Shown: positions 46,798-54,377 of the stretch, one piece after another
Numbering within the stretch: the first letter of the stretch is position 1
Layout: every line of letters starts with the position of its first letter
Assembly: GCF_001896205.1 (NCBI RefSeq)
Contig: NZ_MPNU01000001.1
Coordinates: 1,517,783-1,581,782, forward strand
From: Edwardsiella piscicida
GTDB lineage: Bacteria; Pseudomonadota; Gammaproteobacteria; Enterobacterales; Enterobacteriaceae
Length of the DNA stretch: 64,000 nucleotides
Reading direction: 5' to 3'
The notes under the pieces: generated by a model
The model's input: the letters and a program-made list of their open reading frames with translations, nothing else
Database searches by the model: none
What the model was told of the DNA's origin: nothing
Program-made: the position numbers and the translations under genes

Positions 46798-47121
46798 ATG
46801 GACTTTTCCGCCGCATATCACCGGTTCCAGCAGAGTTTGGATGGAACGGACAGCTACGTGGCCCTGAGCCGCGATATGCAGACGCTGATGACGCAGGATG
46901 CGCAGAACGCCAGCCTGTATTACACCGTCTATCGCTTTGCTCGCCAGTATGTGCTGCTGTATGAGGATCAGGCGATCGATCCCGACTTTGCCCAGCACGC
47001 CAAGCGTACGCTGGCGGGGTTTCTGGCGACGCTGGAGGCTGCCTTAAACGGGGCAGAGGCGCCCTACAGCGCGCTGAATCGCGTGGTGACGGCGTATCTG
47101 GCGGGCGATCGCATTTTCTGA
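46798..47121 (+). CDS. hypothetical protein, 107 residues
   Basis: Not recognised. GCAGGAGG lies 6 bases before ATG 46798, giving good evidence of translation. The product (MDFSAAYHRFQQSLDGT...) is predicted largely helical, acidic, without signal peptide or membrane segment; it has regular heptad-like patterns in TYFRYARQY-like and HAKRTLAGFLATLEAAL regions. It starts 32 bases after the LysR gene and may be co-transcribed. Convergent with the acid phosphatase gene. Confidence 0.7.
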   Translation: MDFSAAYHRFQQSLDGTDSYVALSRDMQTLMTQDAQNASLYYTVYRFARQYVLLYEDQAIDPDFAQHAKRTLAGFLATLEAALNGAEAPYSALNRVVTAYLAGDRIF

Positions 47122-47169
47122 TCTTTGCGCGGCGACCCCGGCGGCGCCGGGATCGCGCAGCGCGCGCGT

Positions 47170-47898
47170 TTAGCGCTGGTGCAGCCGTGCGAACTCGGCC
47201 TTTGCGGCGGCCAGGTCGCGCTCAAACTGCGGCTGAGCGTGCAGGCTGGCGACAAACGCAGAGCCCAGCAGGCGCCCCTGGTCGACGTCGCTTTGCCAGT
47301 GTGCGCCGCAGATCACCCGGCTCTGACCAAACTGGTAGCCGCGCTGCAGCAGCGCGTCCTGCCGGGCAGGATTGATCTCTGCCAGCACCAGCGCCACCGC
47401 CCAGCCCAGCGTGGCATGGCCGGAGGGGTAGGAGCCGGAGCCAGCCATCTCCTTATCATACTGAGGCGTACAGGTCTGCCCGTGGTAGAAGACGAACGGG
47501 CGCTGGCGCATATAGTGATTCTTGGCGGAGCGCAGGGTCGGGTTGTGGCTGTCCGCCATCATATTGCTGAGCAGGCGGTAGATCGCCGGCGTCGCCGCGT
47601 CGCTAATGGGCATGCCGAAGGCGGGAGAGAACAGCTCAGGGATCGCCTTGTAGTTACCGTCGCGGGCGGCCTGCTCGACGCGTTTGGCATCATAGACGGC
47701 GCCGGTCGACTGGTAGACGGCCTTATCTTGCAAAAAGGCGACGGAGTCATAGCCCGGCGGCGGCGGCAGTATCTTGACCGCGTTCGGGGCGCTCTGCGGT
47801 GTCAGGTAGACGTCATGGCCGGCGGCGAAGACCTGACCGGCCAGCAGTAGCGCGGTAGAGATAAGCAGTAGCCGGTGCCTATAGCCGATAAACAACAT
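47170..47898 (-). CDS. phoC: class A non-specific acid phosphatase (PhoN/PhoC)
   Basis: Secreted periplasmic phosphomonoesterase, 242 residues, with signal peptide ending about VFAAG (residue 25). The complete class A/PAP2 signature is present: K-x6-RP in KNHYMRQRP, PSGH in GSYPSGHATLGW, and SR-x5-H-x2-D in SRVICGAHWQSD, supplying the vanadate/phosphate pocket and nucleophilic His. The family removes phosphate from nucleotides and sugar phosphates. AGAGGA precedes ATG at 47898. phoN versus phoC naming cannot be settled by sequence. Confidence 0.93.
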   Translation of the reverse strand: MLFIGYRHRLLLISTALLLAGQVFAAGHDVYLTPQSAPNAVKILPPPPGYDSVAFLQDKAVYQSTGAVYDAKRVEQAARDGNYKAIPELFSPAFGMPISDAATPAIYRLLSNMMADSHNPTLRSAKNHYMRQRPFVFYHGQTCTPQYDKEMAGSGSYPSGHATLGWAVALVLAEINPARQDALLQRGYQFGQSRVICGAHWQSDVDQGRLLGSAFVASLHAQPQFERDLAAAKAEFARLHQR

Positions 47899-48012
47899 GA
47901 TAAATCCTCTTGCTAACGCGGACGTGCCGTACCGGATAGCCCGCAGATGGGCGCGTCATGGATGGCGCACCTCCCGGTCGGCGGCGTGAGGGCTCGCCCA
48001 CGCCGCCGGCGC

Positions 48013-48855
48013 TCAGATCGTGCCTTCGGCGACCCGATTCGTCAGATGACCGACCCGCTCGATATCGACCTCAATGCAGTCGCCGGGGTACATAAACAGC
48101 GGCGGCGTGCGTTTTTTACCTACGCCGCCCGGCGAACCGGTGATGATAACATCGCCGGGGCTCAGGACGGTAAAGGTGCTGATGTACTCCACCAGGCGAC
48201 TGACGGGGTGGATCATCGCGGCGGTGCTCTCCTCTTGTACCATGCTTCCGTTAAGCCAGGTGCGGATGCGCAGATGCTGGGGGTCGGGAATCTCATCGCG
48301 GGTCACCAGCCAGGGGCCGAAGGCGCCGGTACGGCTCCAGTTTTTCCCGGCGGTGAACCAGCTGTGCTGCCAGTCCCGCACCGAGCCGTCCATATAACAG
48401 CTGTAGCCGGCGACATGCTCCAGCGCTCGGGCGTGGGGAATCGAGCTCCCGCCGCGGCCAATAATGACCGCCAGCTCGCCTTCGTAGTCAAACTCCTGCG
48501 ACTGCAGCGGCTTTAGCAGCGGCGTCATATGGCCCGCCTGTGAGTCGGCGAAGCGGACAAACAGGGTCGGCGCCGGATCCTGCTGGGCGAACTCCCGCCG
48601 CTTATCGGGGTAGTTCATGCCGACGCAGAGGATTTTCCCCGGATTGTCGATCACCGGTAAAAAGGTAATCTGTTCATAGTCGAGATCCACCGGATAGCGC
48701 TGCAGCGTCCGTGCCTCCTCCAGCGCCTGGGCACTCAACAGGGCCTTTAAATCGGCGTAGTAGAGACCGAGGCGGCGACCGAGATCGATGATGCCATCCG
48801 GGCGGGCAATGCCATAGCTGCGCTGCCCTTGGTACAGATAACTGATAAGTTTCAT
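48013..48855 (-). CDS. fumarylacetoacetate-hydrolase-family enzyme
   Basis: 280 residues. The FAH-fold C-terminal domain begins near residue 70 (KILCVGMNY); metal ligands are the Glu residues of DYEGELAVIIG and an Asp further on; ITGSPGGVGKKRTPP marks the lid region. Family members hydrolyse or hydrate diketo acids (2-oxopent-4-enoate hydratase, acylpyruvase, ureidoglycolate lyase). The gene follows the 2-hydroxycarboxylate carrier gene by 40 bases on the same strand, so an organic acid pathway is likely, but the substrate is unknown. No clear ribosome site before ATG 48855. Confidence 0.85.
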   Translation of the reverse strand: MKLISYLYQGQRSYGIARPDGIIDLGRRLGLYYADLKALLSAQALEEARTLQRYPVDLDYEQITFLPVIDNPGKILCVGMNYPDKRREFAQQDPAPTLFVRFADSQAGHMTPLLKPLQSQEFDYEGELAVIIGRGGSSIPHARALEHVAGYSCYMDGSVRDWQHSWFTAGKNWSRTGAFGPWLVTRDEIPDPQHLRIRTWLNGSMVQEESTAAMIHPVSRLVEYISTFTVLSPGDVIITGSPGGVGKKRTPPLFMYPGDCIEVDIERVGHLTNRVAEGTI

Positions 48856-48895
48856 GATAGGGATAATGTAATGGTGTATGGGATAGAGGGCGCTA

Positions 48896-50254
48896 TCAGA
48901 GTAGCACTTTGCCTAAAAATAGCAGGGCCAGCGAGACATTAATCGCGCCGCCGATGCGGGTGGCTATCTGGGCAAACGGCATCAACGACATGCGGTTGCC
49001 CGCGGTGAGGATCGCCACATCGCCGGTGCCCCCCTGACCGCTTTGGCAGCAGGAAACGATCGCCACATCGATCGGGTACATGCCAATCTTCTTGCCGACG
49101 ATAAAGCCGGTGGCGACCAGCGTCGCGACGGTGCAGACGATCACCGCCAGGTTGGCCAGCGTAAAGGCGTTGACCAGCTCCTGCCACGGCGTAATGGCCA
49201 CGCCGACGGCGAACAGGATCGGGTAGGTTACGGAGGTGCGGAAGAAATGGTAGACGATCTGTGACCCCTGCATGATGCGCGGAGAGACGCCGTGCGCCAG
49301 CTTGATCAGCACCGCGACAAACAGCATGCCGACCGGCGCAGGCAGACCAATGAGACGGTGTCCCAGCATACCGACCATATACAGCAGTACGGCCAGCAGC
49401 GCGCCGGAGGCCAGGGCGCTGATATCCAGTTTATCGCCGCCGCGCTCGCTCAAGGCGGCCATCGGCTCCCCGTTATCGCCGTCGCGGCGCGGCATCAACT
49501 CGCCTTCGCCGGTCAGATGGGGGAAGCGTTTACCCAGCATATTCAGGGAGCCGGCGATGATAATCGCCGTCAGGCTGCCGAGCATCACGATGGGGAGAAT
49601 GCGCCCCAGCGCCACGCCCTGCTGCATATGTAGCAGGGTGGCATAGCCCATAGAGAGTGGAATGGCCCCCTCGCCGACGCCCCCGGCCATGATCGGCAGG
49701 ATCAGGAAGAAGAAGGTCTGAAACGGCGCTAATCCCAGCGCATAGCCTACCCCCATTCCGACCAACATACCGGCGATCTCACCGCACAGCATGGGGAAAA
49801 ATATCCGCACAAAGCCCTGTATCAGGGTAGTGCGGTTCATGCTCATGATGCTGCCGACGATAATGCAGCAAATGTAGAGGTAAAGAATATTGGTGCTTTT
49901 AAAAAAATGGGTGGTCGAGGTAATGACCGGCTGGGGCAGCAGACCGTAATAGACCAGCGCAGAGGGGATAAAGGTCGCGCAGATCGCGGCGGCGCCCATC
50001 TTACCGACAATTGGCAGGCGCTTACCAAATTCGCCGCAGGCAAAGCCAAAGAATGCCAGGGTAGCAACCATCACCACAATATTATTGGGCAGGCTGTCGT
50101 TGATACAGTCGATGGTAATTAAGATACCGGCCAGGACAAATAACGGCAGGGGAATAATCCCCACCTTCCAGTTATCCATCAGATTCCACCACAGCATTTT
50201 TAGCGACGGCGCAGGGCTGGCGAGGGTTGCCAGTTTTTCATTGGATGTAGTCAT
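48896..50254 (-). CDS. 2-hydroxycarboxylate transporter family carrier (CitS/MaeN type)
   Basis: Sodium-coupled carrier for citrate, malate or a related acid, 452 residues, about eleven helices. Two reentrant-loop motifs are the family hallmark: MAGGVGEGAIPLS (first half) and SGQGGTGDVAILTAGNRM (second half). A hydrophilic central loop sits at about residues 235-275. AGGTGGG precedes ATG. It heads a pair with the FAH-family gene. No citrate lyase or oxaloacetate decarboxylase genes are nearby, so naming it citS would go too far. Confidence 0.88.
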   Translation of the reverse strand: MTTSNEKLATLASPAPSLKMLWWNLMDNWKVGIIPLPLFVLAGILITIDCINDSLPNNIVVMVATLAFFGFACGEFGKRLPIVGKMGAAAICATFIPSALVYYGLLPQPVITSTTHFFKSTNILYLYICCIIVGSIMSMNRTTLIQGFVRIFFPMLCGEIAGMLVGMGVGYALGLAPFQTFFFLILPIMAGGVGEGAIPLSMGYATLLHMQQGVALGRILPIVMLGSLTAIIIAGSLNMLGKRFPHLTGEGELMPRRDGDNGEPMAALSERGGDKLDISALASGALLAVLLYMVGMLGHRLIGLPAPVGMLFVAVLIKLAHGVSPRIMQGSQIVYHFFRTSVTYPILFAVGVAITPWQELVNAFTLANLAVIVCTVATLVATGFIVGKKIGMYPIDVAIVSCCQSGQGGTGDVAILTAGNRMSLMPFAQIATRIGGAINVSLALLFLGKVLL

Positions 50255-50549
50255 ATTTCAGCCCACCTGTTTTATTGGTGGAATATATATAGCATGCTAA
50301 TTTTTGAGAAAAATGTGATCGTCCACGGATACGCTGGGGTTATTTAATGTCTTTATTCTGACTTAACTTATTTAAATAGAATTAAATTTTGGGATATGTT
50401 TTTTATTTAGTTAAATCGTCAGGGCGCGACAGGTGAGGTCGGCGGGGGCGCGGTGCGAAAGAGGGGGACGCCGGCGTCGGCGAGGGGGGGAACGCGGCCC
50501 CGGCGATGGCGGGAGCCGCGTGGATATCCCCGGCGAGGGGATACGACGT

Positions 50550-52019
50550 TTAACCGGCGTGGCTCTGCGCCGCGCTGCGCTTTTTACGCGCCATGGCGTA
50601 TACGGCGCCGACCATGATCACCACCAGCAGCGCGATAAAGGGCAGTACCGACAGCAGCTGACCGGAGCGGTAGAAGGTCAGCAGCAGCATAAAGCACCAG
50701 CCGCCGAGCATCGGGATCAGGGTGCGGCGCACGATGTCGACCTGCGAGATGCCGGCGATACCGGCGACGGCGATGATCACCCCGGCGATCGGCGAGATGG
50801 TGCGCCCCATGCCGGCGGAGATCTGCACCGGCAGGATCATCTCTGCGGTACTGCCGCCGACGCGCTTGGCGATATCCGGCAGCATCGGGGCGAAAGAGAA
50901 GAAGGCGGCGTTGCCAGAGCCCATCAGGGCGGCGATGGTGAAGGTTAACAGCGCCATCAGCAGTACCACGACGCCGCTGCCAAAGCCGGCGTTGCTGGCC
51001 AGATCCAGCAGGTCATGCACCGCCCCGATCGACTTCAGCCCCTCGGCAAAGGTCTGACCGGCGACGATCAGCGTCACCACGGTGGCGAACACCTTACCCA
51101 TATTGCTGAAGACCACGCTGAGCCCGGCCATCACCGGCTTGGCGGCGCGGAAGCGCAGGTATTCGCACAGCATGGAGAGCGCGACGCTGATCAATACGGC
51201 GGTATTCATGTTGATGACGATCGTGCCGACGCCCAGCTTGCTGAAGGTCAGCATAAAGAACAGCGGTAGCATCGGCAGCAGCACATAGTGCAGCGGCGCA
51301 TCGCTCTGCGTCTCCTGTAGCTTCTCCTGATCCAGGCTCACCTCTTCGGCCATGGCGCCATCGCGGCGGTCGAAGTAGCGTTGTACCAGGATATGCAGCA
51401 GCGCTACCGCCAGGATGGTCAGCACGGCGACCGGCAGCTGCTGGTGGATAAAGTATTCGGTGATATCCACGCCCGAGGTCTGCGCCGCCATGATGGAGTT
51501 GCCGGAGCCGGGGCCGAATTCGATGGCGCAGGTGCTGGCCAGCACCGCCGCCGCCGCCGCGCGGCTACAGCCCAGGCGAGTCAGCACCGGGTACAGGGTC
51601 GCCATCAGCAGCAGGCTTAACCCGGTGGCGCTGGTGATAAACAGCGACAGCGTCTGGCCGAGGATAAAGGCGATCCCCAGCAGCAGATAGGGGGAGTTGA
51701 GGCGCTGCAGCGGACGCGCCGTTACCCGCACCAGCGCCTGGCTGGCGCCGATGGCGGACATATACATGGCAAAGCCGCCGATCAGCATGATCTGCAGCCC
51801 AAGGCCGCCGCCCATCTTCTGAAACAGCTGGTTGATGTATTCCAACAGGTCAAAGCCGACCCAGCCGGTCGACTTATTGATAAAGGTGGCATCGTTGGTA
51901 AAGACGGCGATGGCCATCATCACCAGGCCGCTCAGCAGCAGTACCGCCTGGGGATTATAGTTTTTTAGGATCAGGCGTCCGGCAAACAGCACGGCGCACA
52001 GCGCGATCAGTAGGCTCAT
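50550..52019 (-). CDS. DcuC-family anaerobic dicarboxylate-type carrier
   Basis: 489 residues, twelve or more helices. Family motifs: CAIEFGPGSGNSIMAAQTSG, ALMGSGNAAFFSFAPMLP and GMGRTISPIAGVIIAVAG. Paralogous to the carrier at 44423-45700 but only distantly. ATG 52019 follows the iadA stop by four bases, with AAGGA about 10 bases upstream; an in-frame TTG at 52040 would overlap iadA. Operon context suggests it brings in isoaspartyl peptides or exports aspartate-derived acids; this is inference. Confidence 0.85.
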   Translation of the reverse strand: MSLLIALCAVLFAGRLILKNYNPQAVLLLSGLVMMAIAVFTNDATFINKSTGWVGFDLLEYINQLFQKMGGGLGLQIMLIGGFAMYMSAIGASQALVRVTARPLQRLNSPYLLLGIAFILGQTLSLFITSATGLSLLLMATLYPVLTRLGCSRAAAAAVLASTCAIEFGPGSGNSIMAAQTSGVDITEYFIHQQLPVAVLTILAVALLHILVQRYFDRRDGAMAEEVSLDQEKLQETQSDAPLHYVLLPMLPLFFMLTFSKLGVGTIVINMNTAVLISVALSMLCEYLRFRAAKPVMAGLSVVFSNMGKVFATVVTLIVAGQTFAEGLKSIGAVHDLLDLASNAGFGSGVVVLLMALLTFTIAALMGSGNAAFFSFAPMLPDIAKRVGGSTAEMILPVQISAGMGRTISPIAGVIIAVAGIAGISQVDIVRRTLIPMLGGWCFMLLLTFYRSGQLLSVLPFIALLVVIMVGAVYAMARKKRSAAQSHAG

Positions 52020-52023
52020 TCTT

Positions 52024-53172
52024 TCAGTTTCCTTGTTCAAAGTTACCCGTGGCCAGACACTCTTCTCCCTTCAGCATCAGGCGGCCACGGGCGTATACGC
52101 GTTCGGGGCGCAGATTATCATCGAATAGGCACAGATCTGCATCCCCTGCGGGTAAAATTCTGCCCTTCGCGATCCCCAGCGCGTCGGCCACGTTGGCGGT
52201 GACCATCGCCAGCGCCTGCGGCAGGGGAATACGCTGGTCAATCAGCTGCGGCAGCAGCTGCAGGTTGCCGTCCAGCGGCGCCGCGTCCAGTCCGATAATG
52301 CTGCCCTGCGCGTCAAAGCGCGGCACGCTGCCGTTGCCATCGGAGCTGATGGTGAGCCGATCCGGACTGACGCCGGCGTCCAGCGCCAGGCGGGCGGCGC
52401 AGGCCGGCGGGACAAAGCGGCTGCCGCCGGAGGTAATATCGATATGGCCGCCGGCGCGGGCAAAGGCGATGGCATCGCTGAACAGCGCCTCGGTGCGCGC
52501 CACGTGGGTTGGCGAGATATGCTGGATAGGCAGGCCGTGCGCCAGCAGCGCATTGATCTGGGCAAAGGCATCGGGCAGCGCGCCCAGATGGATGTGCAGC
52601 AGCCCGCGCTTGCCCGCCAACAGCGCGGCAACGCGGATATCGGAGACGATACGCAGCAGCTCCTGGGTCGTCGGGAACGAACCGCGGTGATCGGCCAGCG
52701 CTATCTTCACCCCCAGTACCCGCTCAATAAAGGCGATGTCATCGCGAATGGTGCCGGTGATGGTGCGGGTGGGGAGTTCGTAAGATCCGGTGTGCATATA
52801 GGCGCTGATCCCCTCTGCGTTCAGCGCCTGCATTTTGGCGTACAGATCCTTCGGGGTACGGGAGATACCGTCGGTGCCGAGCACCCCGACGACGGTGGTG
52901 GTCGCGGCGCGGATCAGGCGCGACAGGGAGGCCGCGGGCGTCCGGCTGGCAAAGCCGCCTTCGCCGCCGCCGCCGATCAGATGCACGTGCTGATCGATGA
53001 GGCCGGGGGCCAGGATTTTACCGCGACAGTCGATAACCTCACGCAGTCCGGGCAGCGCGCTGACCTGCAGGTTCTCCTCGATGGCGACGATCTTCTCGCC
53101 GCACAGCAATACGTCCCGGCGCCCCAGGGGCTGTGGTTGATAGACGTCGGCATCTTTAAGCAGGGTAAACAT
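52024..53172 (-). CDS. iadA: isoaspartyl dipeptidase IadA
   Basis: Binuclear-zinc amidohydrolase that cleaves beta-aspartyl dipeptides arising from protein damage, 382 residues. Metal motifs: DQHVHLIGGGGEGG (His-x-His), the carboxylated Lys in GVKIALADHRG, His in LLHIHLG and PTHVAR, and the late Asp in SSDGNGSVP. ATG 53172 is fixed by AGGAGAG six bases upstream and by alignment with the family; a longer frame to 53349 is not credible. In E. coli iadA is next to yjiE(hypT) as here; the downstream carrier differs in type. Confidence 0.92.
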   Translation of the reverse strand: MFTLLKDADVYQPQPLGRRDVLLCGEKIVAIEENLQVSALPGLREVIDCRGKILAPGLIDQHVHLIGGGGEGGFASRTPAASLSRLIRAATTTVVGVLGTDGISRTPKDLYAKMQALNAEGISAYMHTGSYELPTRTITGTIRDDIAFIERVLGVKIALADHRGSFPTTQELLRIVSDIRVAALLAGKRGLLHIHLGALPDAFAQINALLAHGLPIQHISPTHVARTEALFSDAIAFARAGGHIDITSGGSRFVPPACAARLALDAGVSPDRLTISSDGNGSVPRFDAQGSIIGLDAAPLDGNLQLLPQLIDQRIPLPQALAMVTANVADALGIAKGRILPAGDADLCLFDDNLRPERVYARGRLMLKGEECLATGNFEQGN

Positions 53173-53443
53173 GGGCTTCTCTCCTGTGTTGGACATGCGA
53201 TAGCGTGACCCGCCGAGGAGGCGGGGGAATGGCTGTGTCGATATGACGATCGGCGAATCCCCATGGCGGGGCGGGCGCGGCGGCGGATCGCCGCCGAGAT
53301 TCGGGTGATGACGCCGCGGTAGGGGGCGGTTTAGTGCCGCGCATCCCATAGGAATCTATTTGTATAAAATATAATATCACCACAGTTTATACCGCCATTG
53401 CTTATTGGGCATGGCGCTATGCCGCCAGAACATAGGACGCACG

Positions 53444-54343
53444 ATGGATGTAAAATGGTTGGAGGATTTCATCAGCCTGCAGCGACTGGGCAATTTTTCG
53501 GCGGCGGCGCGGGCGCGCAACGTCACTCAGCCCGCCTTTAGTCGCCGGATCCGGGCGCTGGAGATCTGGCTGGGAGTGCCGCTGTTCGATCGCAGCAGTA
53601 ACCCCATTGCCCTTACGCCCTACGGCGAAAAGTTTCTTCCCTCGGCCGAAGATATCCTGGCGCGGATCCTCGATGTCAAGCTGGACTTCGCCCAGCTGGC
53701 GATCCAGTCCGACGAGACGGTGCGTATTGCCAGTCTGCACACCTTTGCCGTCAATATGCTGCCGATGCTGCTCGACGCCATGGGATCGGCGCTGGAGGGG
53801 ATCAAGGTGGTCGTTAATCCGGGGCTACAGGGGATTGATAACCATTTTAATACGCTGTTGGAAAACAGCGCCGATCTGCTGATGGTGTACGACATCGACG
53901 GCGCGCGTCCTAGCGCCGCCGAAATGGACTGCCTGCAGTCGCATCTGCTGGCCCATGAAACGCTCATTCCGGTCATCTCGCGCGCGCTGGCGCAGCGCCA
54001 CCCGCCGGGACAGCCGCTGCCCTACCTGGCCTACAGCGACTTCTCCTTTATTGGCCGCGTCGTAGCCCCCCTGTGCCGTCATGCGCCGCAGCCGCTGGTG
54101 AAATGCTATGAAACCAGCATGAGCGAGGGGCTAAAGCATATGGTGCTGCGCGATCGCGGCCTGGCCTGGCTGCCGCTCTCCATGGTGCATCGAGAGCTGG
54201 CGCAGGGGGTGCTATGTAATGCCTTTCCAGACCATCCGCGTCTGAGCCGCTGTCTGCAGATCCTGCTGTATAAACGCCGCGAGAGCAGTCGCCCAGCGGT
54301 GGAGCGCTTCTGGCAGGCGGCCACGGCGTGCCGGCTGCCTTAG
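53444..54343 (+). CDS. LysR-family regulator, HypT/YjiE-like
   Basis: 299 residues. N-terminal winged helix (MDVKWLEDFISLQRLGNFS, then RNVTQPAFSRRIRALE) and effector domain with SMSEGLKHMVLRDRGLAWLP, matching the E. coli YjiE pattern KWLYDFLTL..NFSQAAV..NVSQPAFSRRIRALE. YjiE (HypT/QseD) responds to hypochlorite by methionine oxidation in E. coli; whether this protein does so is not visible. AGGA precedes ATG 53444. Divergent from iadA, as in E. coli, and so a likely regulator of the iadA operon. Confidence 0.83.
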   Translation: MDVKWLEDFISLQRLGNFSAAARARNVTQPAFSRRIRALEIWLGVPLFDRSSNPIALTPYGEKFLPSAEDILARILDVKLDFAQLAIQSDETVRIASLHTFAVNMLPMLLDAMGSALEGIKVVVNPGLQGIDNHFNTLLENSADLLMVYDIDGARPSAAEMDCLQSHLLAHETLIPVISRALAQRHPPGQPLPYLAYSDFSFIGRVVAPLCRHAPQPLVKCYETSMSEGLKHMVLRDRGLAWLPLSMVHRELAQGVLCNAFPDHPRLSRCLQILLYKRRESSRPAVERFWQAATACRLP

Positions 54344-54377
54344 GCCGCGGCGGGATACGCGCTCATATCGCGGCGCG

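Noticed and set aside
52020..52040. TTG start at 52040 for the DcuC-type carrier
   Set aside because: It would overlap iadA and add a polar heptapeptide; ATG 52019 with an upstream AAGGA is more likely.
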